Source of the DNA: Anthopleura xanthogrammica
Lineage: Eukaryota; Cnidaria; Anthozoa; Actiniaria; Actiniidae
Assembly: GCA_964019055.1 (NCBI GenBank)
Contig: OZ025211.1
Coordinates: forward strand, 9,926,400 to 9,990,399
Length of the DNA stretch: 64,000 nucleotides
Reading direction: 5' to 3'
Shown here: in pieces, positions 54,010-64,000 of the stretch
Position numbering within the stretch: position 1 is the stretch's first letter
Layout of the letters: each line of letters opens with the position of its first letter
The notes under the pieces: generated by a model
Databases searched by the model: none
What the model was told of the DNA's origin: nothing
Seen by the model: the letters and a program-made list of their open reading frames with translations, nothing else
Made by a program: the position numbers and the translations under genes

Positions 54010-57000
54010 AGTGAGCTTTGTGGAAAACTGTAATTAATTAATAGAGCTAGAGTCCACAAACGTCAGTAATGAGCAAGCAAAATGCCTCGCGACCACCTTG
54101 TTTTCTAACGAGCAAGTTCATTTTGTTTATGGTTATATCCATATAACACACTTAAATAAAAAGGGCTGTTGATAGATAATGCTCCGTAAAAAAGTGAAAA
54201 TAAGCTTGAAGTACATAATTACGAGCGGTCGGTGGGCTTTCTCAAACACACTCAAGAGTCTCTATCAACCTGGTTCTATCTTTTATCCACATGCCGTAAC
54301 TACGCATTGTTCAATGTGTTTTCATTAGCTTAAAGAACTATTGTTTAATCTTAGATTTAAGAAGAGATGCATAGGCAAACTGAAACAGCCTTAACCTAAT
54401 TACAATTCTTTCCCACGCTCCATCTTATAAGTCGTGTGGGCTTTTTCCGAATCCCCGTGAAGAAATACGAAGTGTTGATAGCACTGTGAAAAGAAAATGA
54501 TATCCTTGCTGATGGACCGCAATCAACACCTATTTCGCATCTCTTTTACACAATGTTATACTGGATTTGTCGTGGAACAAAGCAGATCCCGCCTTTTATA
54601 AGTCATGAGTTTTATTCAAACAAACATTCTTACATTTATGTACACCTTTGGATGCTGGTGGTTTTTGGCCATTTTTTCCTAAAGGTTATCTTTATATTTG
54701 ATAGGAATATTTGGATAAACGAACTCGACCTTTAAATCAATGTTAATTCTTTACTCATTTGGCTTACAAGACAGTTGTTCAGCAGGAACTCCTTGCCTTT
54801 TATATAATTGTTCTACATCTTTATGATGAAAAATGGTCCATAAATCCATAAATCATACCAAATTAATATGTTGTCTCAAAAGCTGCTCAAAATGGGTGGC
54901 CACTAGAAAAGTTGATATTTACCAAAGGGAAAAATGCGCGTGGTAAAGCAAAATCGGGTCACAAGATCAGAGACTAGAAGATCTGCCCGTGCACATTCCT
55001 TGACAGCATGAACCACGGCTCAAGCTGAAATCACAATCATTTTGTGGTGAGACGTTATGTTGTGGACGCAGCATTATAGCAATGTCTCCAAGTAGTCTAG
55101 AATAATAAGGAAAAAAAAGTATCGATAGCCCGCCAGGACTTTTACAATAATTTCATACTAAATTCACGATTTTAGAACTGTAGGGTTCTAATGTTCTACT
55201 CCCCATTTTTCTCAGATATTTTCGTAGATTAATGAAAGCTATATTTTGATTACGTTATCGAGATTTTATCCTTGGCTCATAGATCAAATGCCAAAAATTG
55301 AATTGTAGATAAGTCTTTTTAAAACTTATCTTTTTTTTGCATACGAAATATCTAGATTGAACCAAGATTTCCGGATAAAGTCATGTCAAAACTGCATGCA
55401 GGGACTGCAATCAGAGACGGATTTCAATCACAGCCATTCGAGAAATAGATAACATCAAGTCAATCAATGCAGCGTCAAGAGTGCAATTTTGCAATGCAGT
55501 TCCGGTGGAATGCTTATGATAGACGCGACGCCAACGCATTTAGCGACTGCCTCACTTTCATAATGATGCGTCTTTGCATGTCCATGGCGTCAAGGGGGGT
55601 TGGGTAGGGGCAAAGTGACGCTACACGTCACGAATGATAGGGGAAGGGAGGATTGGGGGTGTAGAAGGAGCACCTCTATTCCCCTCCCCCTAGAAGCCCT
55701 GTATCTTAGAGACCGTTCTGATAAGGGAGTGGGGGCCGTACATATTGATATAAAGTTACTAAAGTCTCATTTTACCTAAATGTTAACTACTCGTTCTCAT
55801 TATATTAATGATTTTGTTTGTTTTCTAGCTATACATAACCTATTTGTGAGAATGCAGTTTGGATGGAGGATTGGACAGGAGTAACAAGTGCATGGCTCGC
55901 CGGGTGGTATGCTCACCTAGCTAATTAAAGGTAATTTTAGTTATAAAGTTGAAGAAATAAAGAGGGAAGTGAAGGGGAGGGGAGGGGAGGTGAGGGGAAA
56001 GATATTACTGTATTCGCGCCGTAAGCTATATATACGTTGATTAGCATACAAATTGGCTTGGGTACAACTAGTTGAGTTCAGGATTTTCATGTTCTTGAAT
56101 ATATTTCTTTCCACTAACGTGAATAAAAGATTCCACTTTGGTATGGATTTAATGCGACTAGTTTCATGAATATCGGATATTAATGAAATAAAAGAACGAC
56201 CCATTGATTATAATTAACAAGTGCTTAATGAACCTTGGACAAACAGGAGCGCCTTAACAAACTTTATACAACTGGCCCTTCTTTGCGCACTTAATTGGTC
56301 TTTTACTGTGAACAAAAGCTATGAAATCACCTACACGTGTTTATTTGGAAAGGGAGTAATTGAAACGCTGGGCTTTTGGCGCGCTGTTTGAAACTGTGCG
56401 GTTGTGTTTCGATATACCTTTCTGCAAACACACATAATTGACAAACCTCCCCAATGCCTCGCTTACAAATAAACTGATATGTTTGAAGAGAAATATTTGA
56501 ATTTCCAAAGACAAATGCATTTTCTGTTTTCAAGTTTTCTATTCTCGTACAATTTGGCGCGAAATTTGGTATTCCATGTGGTGTTTCCCATTTTGGAAAT
56601 TGATTAATTCTAAACTTTGGAGTTGAAATGTTGGACTCTTAGAACATGTATATTCACATTAAAATATCCTCGATTGGCCAGATATGCTTGATTTAGTTGA
56701 CTATCTTTTTTACGACGTAGAGGAATACATAACTCCTCTATGTTTGCAGCAGCTCTGTTAATTAATAATAGTAGACCGAAGCAACGGCCAAGTCCGTCAA
56801 TTTTCAACGTTTATTTTATATTAGCCTTTGTGCAATTACAGGTGTCTCATTGAAAAAAGGTGTCGAAATCCCGGAGTTAACTACTTCAGTCGTAAATGCA
56901 GCGCCGGACCGGTCATTTTCGTGCATTTTCTCACATATTTGATACCGCATGTAAAAGCTATGTATATGACATTTCAAGGACCATTTAGCAAGTTGTAGGT

Positions 57001-57380
57001 CAAAAACTCGGGTGCTTTACGATGGAGACTATTGATGGACATTCTCTACGAAAGGAAAGGCAAAAGGTTTGTAAATTCAATCATGTAATACCTTTTAGTA
57101 TTCATTCCTTAGTGTGTGTCAGTCTTTTCTTCAAGTGACAAGACTTAAACCTTTTTGACTATGTAGAGATTACGAATGAAAACATCCTAGAATTACAGAA
57201 ATTCCGGTGAGCTTAGAGAAACAGTATTCATGCAGTTATACAAAGTTAAAGGTCAGTTCACGGAGCGAAACTGACAGCACTCCGGGGGTAACAAGGACAT
57301 AGCAGGGATCGAAATCTGGGTGGCTCGAAACGTCCAGTCGTAGTTGTTATCAATAAATATTTTCAATAAAAAAATCTTCA
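54010..57380. other. Intergenic region upstream of HES B
   Basis: I see no gene. There is a GC-richer stretch near 55490-55730 and a purine-rich tract near 55965-56000. No element ends or tRNA-like structures were recognised. Confidence 0.5.
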
Positions 57381-57389
57381 GAAAATATG

Positions 57390-57557
57390 TCATGGATTAT
57401 AAATCGAAGCCAAAATCTTTTGTATAAACTTAGAATCAGCTTCTATGTTAGGAAGAGGGTGGGGCTCAATTTCGTCATCGGTAAATTTAATATCCGGCAA
57501 CGCTTCTGCTTTGCAGGGAAAGTCTTTGATATGAATCTTATATAGGTATTTCTTTGA
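57390..57557 (-). other. Possible terminal coding exon of an unrecognised gene
   Basis: After a good acceptor (TCTACAG) the minus strand is open for 55 codons ending in TGA, with ordinary mixed composition (for example PCKAEALPDIKFTDDEIEPH). I do not recognise the family. The coding-like segments at 58206-58578 and 58812-58970 could belong to the same minus-strand gene, or all three could be remnants. Confidence 0.3.
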
Positions 57558-58205
57558 CTGTAGATTAAAATAGAACAAGCCAAGATACTGAAATACTCGG
57601 TTGAGTATATGAAACTTGTTCAAAGTCAAGGAAAGATGATAGACAAGAAAGGTAATAATATTGTAATATATGCACATATTGACACTTAAGTCATGTTTTT
57701 GCGGTTATATATACATATGTATGTACATACTAGAGCTGTTTCACCGGAATATGGAATAAAATTATGACTTGGTGCATTGGACAAACTTTTACCGGAACAT
57801 GAAACAAAATTATAAATTGGTACTTTTGCTATCAGGTTCAATTTAAAAGTAGTTTTCTTTTCTTCTGACCGCAGAACTGGTATGAGAAATCCTGTACACA
57901 AACCATAACAAGGCGATGAATCTTTGTTGTTTGCGGCTTTATAAGCGAATATAATTTTGCTCTTATGAGTATGTGATTGGTTTTATTCTTATGCTTATAC
58001 ACTGTTGCTGTTTATTGAAGACCCGGCTTTTATCATGATAGAAATTGCCCACTAGAACTTTTAACGAGGTACGAGCCGATTAAAAATATGCGAGTTGATA
58101 TGAAACGATATGTTTACTAATTCTTTTGTAATTGTTAGCTAAACTAATGCATTTTCCAAATATTTCTCAGAAATTGTTTTATACTTACGCCAGCCCCCAC
58201 ATTCT

Positions 58206-58578
58206 TTAGACATTTATAAAAACAAGTCGCAAGAAAAAAAGACACGAAACCCTCTTCAGTGAACTTCCCGTGTAGAAAAACAAACACGGGGACACGGAAA
58301 CTGGACTACCGAAGAAAACAAAATCCTCGTTACATCCAAAATAGCAGCCATCAAGAAGCCTAGTACGTGATTCAGATACACCTCTTGGACCACCCTCAAG
58401 AAACCCTTTGGGAATTCGGACAACAATATTGACAACAGAACATGTGCCTTTTAGCGGCCGTGGTAGCTCGCCAGCTCTTCTTGCGAAATTGGAGTTTTCG
58501 TGTTGTAGAAAATCCATATTCATAACTACAGCTCGTGTAACCACTTGTTCACCGAGCCGATACGTTGGCAGATTGACA
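58206..58578 (-). other. Possible coding exon of an unrecognised gene
   Basis: After an acceptor (ATAG) the frame stays open for over 120 codons with protein-like composition (AVNLPTYRLGEQVVTRAVV and further on LKGTCSVVNIVVRIPKGF). No clear donor was found at its end, and the last 40 codons look less protein-like. It may be a relic or part of a transposon. Upstream at about 58610-58735 another open stretch after TTTCAG could be an exon. Confidence 0.3.
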
Positions 58579-58811
58579 GCTATAAGTACTTGGTATACCA
58601 TTAGATGATTAGATAACTCATTATTTATAATGAAATCAAAACTTGTTTGCCATGAACAACACTTATGAATAGCCCATTTTTTACAAAATTTTCCCAACTG
58701 ATAAGAATTGCCGGTGTATATGAGTGGCTGAAACATGTACACAAATATATGGACTGTATATGTGCCGCTTTATTTTGGTTCTGAGTGAAGATTTTATGAA
58801 ATAATTGACCT

Positions 58812-58970
58812 CTAAGAACAAACAAGAATAACGAAAATGTCAGTTTGTATTTTCATTTGGATTAAGGTATCTACCAAGTTCGTGTTATTCCACCTCTTAA
58901 TGGCGACAGAATCAGTGCAGTTTCCTTGTTGCAGTAGATTATCGTATAACATGCTATCAGCTATAAAAAG
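58812..58970 (-). other. Possible coding exon of an unrecognised gene
   Basis: After acceptor TTTTTATAG the frame reads ADSMLYDNLLQQGNCTDSV and on through KRWNNTNL. It has the same acceptor phase as the segment at 58206-58578. Family unknown. Confidence 0.25.
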
Positions 58971-59855
58971 AACGAAGAACCAAAAACATTCCTTGTACAA
59001 AAAAGTTTGATATTAAATCAACAATTGAAGTTGTTGCGACAATTAATCTCGGTACCATGGAATCAGCTCAAAAAGTTCGATAAACATTTATTTATTGCGA
59101 AAATTAACCGATAAAAGCATGTTTATTTCCGCCAAAAAAATTAACGACTTCTACTCCATCTTGTCAATGGCCTGCATCGCTCTCTCCCGATACCATGGAA
59201 ACAGCTTGCCATACTGACGGCTTACAGGATACAAAACAAACCAATGTGCCGTTCACTCTCATCACTTCCGACTGCTTGCACACTTATTTTTCGATCATGG
59301 AGGACCCCTGGTTTATAAATATTTTCTTCATTTGAGAAAACGTCATTTTTTAACTTTGCCTTCAATTTTGTAGCTTTACTTTTTGTAGCTCAATTTTGAT
59401 TTTGGACTCTTTTATCACAGGTAGAGTTATCGAAAAACGTTGCCAAAACATGTTCATATTTACCAAAAAATTGATTGGTTTTTATTTACAAATATAATAT
59501 TTTTTCTTCTCGCGATATTGATAAAACTGTTTACCGTAGGCTAGTAAACCATAAATATTAGTTTCTTTTCAAATCTTACCCCTATATTTGATAAACTTCT
59601 CTGATATATTTTCACATGTATGTCTGGGTAAACATTCAGACTATTGAAACTTTAAGTCACAAAACGACAAAATAATATTGCTTTCAAATATCTTTTAATT
59701 GTTATTGATTTCATCACTGCTGTGCAGAATAATTCATAGTGTTTATCATTTCTCTATAAAATATCTCTCTTTGGGCAAACCTTATTTACATTTCTACAGA
59801 TCATTTATACAATGGAATTCAAAATTTCTTCACGTTTTTCACTTATAAAACTAGA

Positions 59856-59861
59856 TTTATT
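59856..59861 (-). terminator. Possible polyadenylation signal of HES C
   Basis: AATAAA on the minus strand about 65 bases past the stop at 59926, a rather short 3'UTR. Confidence 0.35.
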
Positions 59862-59925
59862 TAAAGTGATTGAGTCTTTGATAGAAACACAAAAAAGAGT
59901 TTCATTTTCAAAATAAATTATAATA

Positions 59926-61113
59926 TCACCATGGACGCCATAATGCAGGTTTCTTTGTAGCTACCGGTCTTTTTACGAGCTCGGTTTTTACTTGAGGTAT
60001 GGTCTGTACAGGACTTACTGGTGACATTAGACTACTTGAATCTCTTGGTACACCAACGGTTCCAGTGAGGTACATAGTGTTTTGAGACGTAGGAGAAGGT
60101 GGTGGTGAAGGATAAGGAACCCATACAGTTGTTGTAGCTGTATTGGCGGGAAAACTTGGGGGCGCGAAAGTTGAATTTACACGGTTTCCATGACAATTTG
60201 AAGCGAGATGAGACATTAGTTTTTCTCTTAGGTGATCAGAACTGTCAGAGGCACTGAGATTCTTCGATACTTCTGCTGCACATTGATTATATCCAGCTCG
60301 AAATTCAGCCAAGGAATTCATATCTGAATAAAATAAGAGAACATTATCGTTAATTCATGATTTTAAAAGTGAAATGTTTAAAAGAAATTACACTTGGACG
60401 GAAGTAAGTGCTTTAAGTTCGAAGCTGTCTAGCTTGCTAAATGTTGATTTTTTTGTGAAAATGAATCTCACGAAAAATAAATTTCATAATATTTAAAGAA
60501 TTTTATATTATTAAAAAAAATAATTAAGTTTTGTACACACCTTGAACTCGCAAGTCCTTTCGTTGAGCTGCCCGTAGGTAACTTACAGTCATCTCCAAGA
60601 TATCAGCTTTCTCCATTTTAGAGTATCTGCTTGCCTACAGAAAAAGAAAAATGATCCGATTTAGTAATCGATATCAGGTACAGACTCCTCGACTTCATTA
60701 ACATACAGCCAGCCGTCTGCGAGCTGTTGTTAAGTGATATTCAATTGGGTTATAAAGTAGGTCACTGGACACTGATTTCCTTCACGCCAAATTCTTCCGC
60801 TATCAGATTATAAACAAGTATATTCAACTACTTACATCTTTGTTCAGGAGATCCAGTACTAGAGTTTTTAGTTCGTTCAGGCTATCATTTATTCTTGCTC
60901 TTCGCATCTTTTCCATAAGTGGTTTCTTCGCCTGTTAAGAAAAATTGTATAGGAATCTCATCAGTCCAATGTTGTGTGTTTTACCCAGCACTTGTAAACT
61001 AAATAAATACGAAAAAATATGTGTTTTTATAAACAAGTATTTTCGCTTACCTTTCGTCTTTCAGAAAGAATCTTGCTCACATAGTTTGAGCTGTCGATGC
61101 AGTCTAACGCCAT
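59926..61113 (-). CDS. HES: HES family bHLH-Orange repressor C, 216 aa, canonical WRPW
   Basis: Coding exons 61113-61051, 60931-60836, 60634-60541 and 60323-59926 (651 nt; phases 0, 0, 1). The bHLH ([21 protein letters not shown], helix 2 [19 protein letters not shown]) is almost that of gene A. The Orange domain starts [18 protein letters not shown]. The linker contains PYPSPPPSP and the protein ends exactly in WRPW before TGA. The donor of exon 3 is gtgtgt, somewhat unusual but conserved in phase. Known: a Groucho-dependent transcriptional repressor acting in the nucleus, typically a Notch target. The close likeness of A and C in exon 1, bHLH and promoter suggests they are the most recent pair. 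Confidence 0.93.
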
Positions 61114-61202
61114 TTTTAGTTTCGAGTGTTGAGTTGAGTTTTTGATGGTTGTGCTCTCGGGAGTGTGAGTTGATGAATGAGTGAGTTTCATACACCGGTG
61201 CC

Positions 61203-61209
61203 TTTTATA
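61203..61209 (-). promoter_or_regulatory. TATA box of HES C
   Basis: TATAAAA on the minus strand (GCATATAAAAGG in full) about 90 bases above the ATG at 61113. Confidence 0.7.
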
Positions 61210-61219
61210 TGCATGAGAT

Positions 61220-61227
61220 CGTGGGAA
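61220..61227 (-). promoter_or_regulatory. CSL/Su(H) site next to the HES C TATA box
   Basis: TTCCCACG on the minus strand, 10 bases above the TATA box, as in HES A and B. Confidence 0.7.
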
Positions 61228-61333
61228 TATCTAGTCGTGTGTCTCCCCGAGTTCATCTTATTTACAAACACCTGTCCGGGCACAATCGGCCTGCTCTTCA
61301 AAACAATAACACTAACGACTACAAAAGTTCTAC

Positions 61334-61358
61334 CGTGGGAACCGTCTGTTCTGATTGG
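61334..61358 (+). promoter_or_regulatory. HES C composite element 1: CSL octamer, 11 bases, GATTGG
   Basis: CGTGGGAA, 11 bases, GATTGG, in the context CCGTCTGTTCTGATTGGCTG, closely matching HES B. Confidence 0.7.
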
Positions 61359-61427
61359 CTGCTGGTCTCAAGTCGCACGATAAACGTCGATTGCATTGTC
61401 TTATCGCCTTCAATGGCGCGTGAAAAG

Positions 61428-61452
61428 CGTGAGACCACTAAGCTGTGATTGG
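61428..61452 (+). promoter_or_regulatory. HES C composite element 2: CGTGAGAC, 11 bases, GATTGG
   Basis: 94 bases from element 1, the same distance as in HES A. Octamer as in HES A. Confidence 0.55.
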
Positions 61453-61459
61453 CTGAGAT

Positions 61460-64000
61460 GTTTTCGCCTGACTTTCCTTCTTTATTGCTTACCATCTTGT
61501 ACATCCAAACATCCGAACAAAAGCTCAATGACAATTTAGGGCTCGATTTCTTGGTTTTTATTTTGAAGAAAGAGCACACGTTCGTTATACGATTACCCTT
61601 CAATTTCTAACTTGACGGGCTTCGTCTTTTAAATACCCTAAAAATGTATTAAGTCGCTAAGTATTTTGGCATTGAGCAAATGAATAGCCTATTACTATCC
61701 CTTTAGAAATACACGTGCGACGACTTCAAAGCCCGTTTAGTCTTCTATTGTTTGTCTTCTCAAAGCTGGCCTCACAGCGACGTTAAGGTTTTCAAATCCA
61801 AGAATTTAAATGACAAAAGAGATTCGAAATTTCCCACGGAAATAATGTGTGATGTATAAAACGGGAATGCTTGTAAAATTACAATTAACACCACTTCCTT
61901 ACGGATTGTAAATATTACAAGACAGGAAGAAGGGAATTGTGGCTCTTTTGCCTTCACTATCGGGGGAAATTGTCCCTATAATCCTCGTTCTTGTTCTTCG
62001 TTAGAAAGACATTGACTTCCTGTTAAATGCAAATTTACAATTTTATAAGCTTGACTTTCATCCTTAAATCATCTTAACTGCCTTTTCAAGTGTAAAGGCT
62101 ACCCGAAATTACTTCGTTATCCAAGTTAAGAAGGCAATTTATTTCTGATGACAGAGATGCGAGTATTTCGAGGTAGCTTTGTCAATTTTCTGACCAAGAA
62201 AGTTTACAAAAGTGCACAATTAAGTCTTCAATTCTTTCGTTATTATGACTACAGACAAACTGTTTTTATTGCGTCAAAGACCATGTTTATTACAAGACTT
62301 AGTAAATTTCTTTTGCAACTTTCGATTCAGTGCTTAATTCATCAACGCATTCCAATGAAAAGCATGAGACTTTGTTTAGTTTACTGTTATTGCATTTTAC
62401 CTTTTACGTTTATCATAACAAACATCAAAAGAACTACATCGGCGTCCCTGCATTCCTGCACTCTTATCTTGCAAGCAAAATGCCATCTGAAACAATGGAC
62501 GCGGATTTGCTACTGTCAGGATTGCAGCGTCTATTGTTGCATGTTGGCGTCGGTTATTGCCGGTATGCCGTGGCATTTGCTAGCATAGCATCTATGCAGC
62601 TGCATGCTTGTCATGGATGGCTGGTTTAATGCCTACCAAACGACGCTAATGCATATTTAAATAATGGCATCCATGGGGAAATAAGTTTCTTCATTGCAAA
62701 CGAAAGTATCGGCAAAATGATGCAAAATAACATGCTAAGGTAATGGTTGAGCTGAAATTTTCTGCTCGTTGTAAACTAATGAATCCACTTGCTTCAGGAA
62801 ACAAGTAAAAACCAACACTCAGAGCAGTTTTCTTTAGGCTTATATTCTTGATCATGAAAACACCATGTCACAATCAGTTAGTCGCCAAGATTATTTTCAA
62901 TAAATCAAACCCAAGACAAGTTATGCCAATTCTTAATCGCTATTCAGGTGAACCACTTATTTGCGTTTCTAAATACTTTGTGTAAACCTTAAAGATTTGA
63001 CTGACAATGACCCCTTCAAATGCTGATCTTGGTTCCAATCTCATATTGTGACATCTTTTCCCCCCTAGAAATTCTTTGTTCTATGAGCCAAAGTTAATAC
63101 CAAGTAACTCTGTCTTGGCAAGAGATTTCTTCTTAGTGATAAAGCCTAGCTTAGACAGATTGTTGTGGGGGAAGTTTTTTGTGTTGATCGCTGTGCCTTT
63201 ATTGATTCCGATACTAGGATAGCTAGGAAACGTGTCCATACAGATCGCATGCCCCAAATTCTTATCAACTTTGATGAAGTTCCGATCAAACAACTTTGAT
63301 AGTCAATTTGACTTTTGGACGCTAAAATTAGATTCCACGGATAGGACGGCAATTCCTTATCAAATGAGCATCTTACTTATGCCAGTATGGCTCGAGCTGC
63401 CTCTGTTTTCAAATTCATAAGGTACTACAAAGTTTCACAATGTAAAAAATTGATCAAGTTATTCTAGATGGATTCAAAACCATTTTGTTGTTTTTAGAAG
63501 ATCAAGAGAGCCACGCGTTCGCATGCTAATAAGCGAACGTTCGCTCGTGCATGACAGTTAACGTGTTTGTTAAGCACAAAATTGTCTATTGTTCTTAACC
63601 TCAAGATCATGGCGGCACTTGGATGGCGCTGTCTTTTAAGATATGCAATTCTTCCAATCGGTGTGCAATATTTATGCAATCAGTAATGCGGTCATATTAT
63701 TGCACGTGCAGTGTTGAGTCTAGCATCAGCACTGCTGATATATCATTGTACCTTTGCACCTGCATGGTTCTCGTGGCCAACACATGGACTTTAATGCTCT
63801 TATACTATTCGCTTCAGTAAATTTTACCGGGAAGAAGTTGTCACCAAAATAGCACAACTCGACAATTTTTTTCACATCTGTCCGAATCTCACAAAAATAA
63901 ATCTTCTCCATTTTCTATCGTATTTCATATATAGACATTGCATATTTTATATGTATGAAAAATGTGATATATCATATTTGTTGACTATTCCAAGATTATT
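61460..64000. other. Region upstream of HES C to the window end
   Basis: No recognisable gene or repeat. Overlapping frames at 62148-62629 (146 and 99 codons, plus) have no domain and no convincing splice context. The next gene, if any, lies outside the window. Confidence 0.5.

Noticed and set aside
62148..62629. 146- and 99-codon overlapping plus-strand frames
   Set aside because: Two overlapping frames of similar length with no motif or splice signals; likely chance.

Overview
The window looks like nuclear DNA of a cnidarian, most likely an anthozoan such as a stony coral or sea anemone. It is AT-rich, has short introns with ordinary GT-AG splice sites, and carries many short inverted-repeat elements and tRNA-derived SINEs. 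The recognisable proteins are animal extracellular-matrix (TSP1 and VWA) and bHLH-Orange types. No bacterial-style operon is visible. The species call is inference.

Left half (about 0.35-33.2 kb). Two tandem paralogues on the minus strand encode secreted multidomain proteins. Copy 1 has its stop at 735 and its start at 8503 (14 coding exons, 1066 aa). Copy 2 has its stop at 13483 and its start at 29893 (16 coding exons, 1181 aa). Both reassemble with every exon phase in register. The shared order is signal peptide, WSC-like domain, divergent TSP1-like module, an array of TSP1 repeats (5 in copy 1, 7 in copy 2), a Cys-containing linker and helical spacer, a hemicentin-type VWA domain, a furin-like RRKR site, and a beta-rich C-terminal region. 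Homology extends over the promoters and about 3 kb of upstream DNA, so this is a segmental duplication. Copy 2 is longer because it gained two TSP1 exons and many MITE-like insertions, including about 4.5 kb of extra first intron.

Middle (about 33.2-44.6 kb). No gene is recognised. There is a LINE reverse-transcriptase C-terminal relic, short inverted-repeat elements, SINE fragments and an array of roughly 160-bp tandem repeats.

Right part (44.6-61.5 kb). Three hairy/Enhancer-of-split (HES) genes lie on the minus strand at about 7.5-8 kb spacing, each with four coding exons and identical intron phases (0, 0, 1). Their promoters share one architecture: a TATA box, a CSL/Su(H) site CGTGGGAA just upstream of it, and further upstream two composite elements in which a CSL or CSL-like octamer is followed after exactly 11 bases by GATTGG (an inverted CCAAT box). 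This looks like a Notch-responsive gene triad and is the most interesting regulatory signal in the window. One of the three proteins ends in WRPC-I-W rather than WRPW, the Groucho-binding tail. A set of coding-like segments between the second and third HES genes (57.4-59.0 kb, minus strand) is unassigned. The last 2.5 kb shows nothing recognisable.
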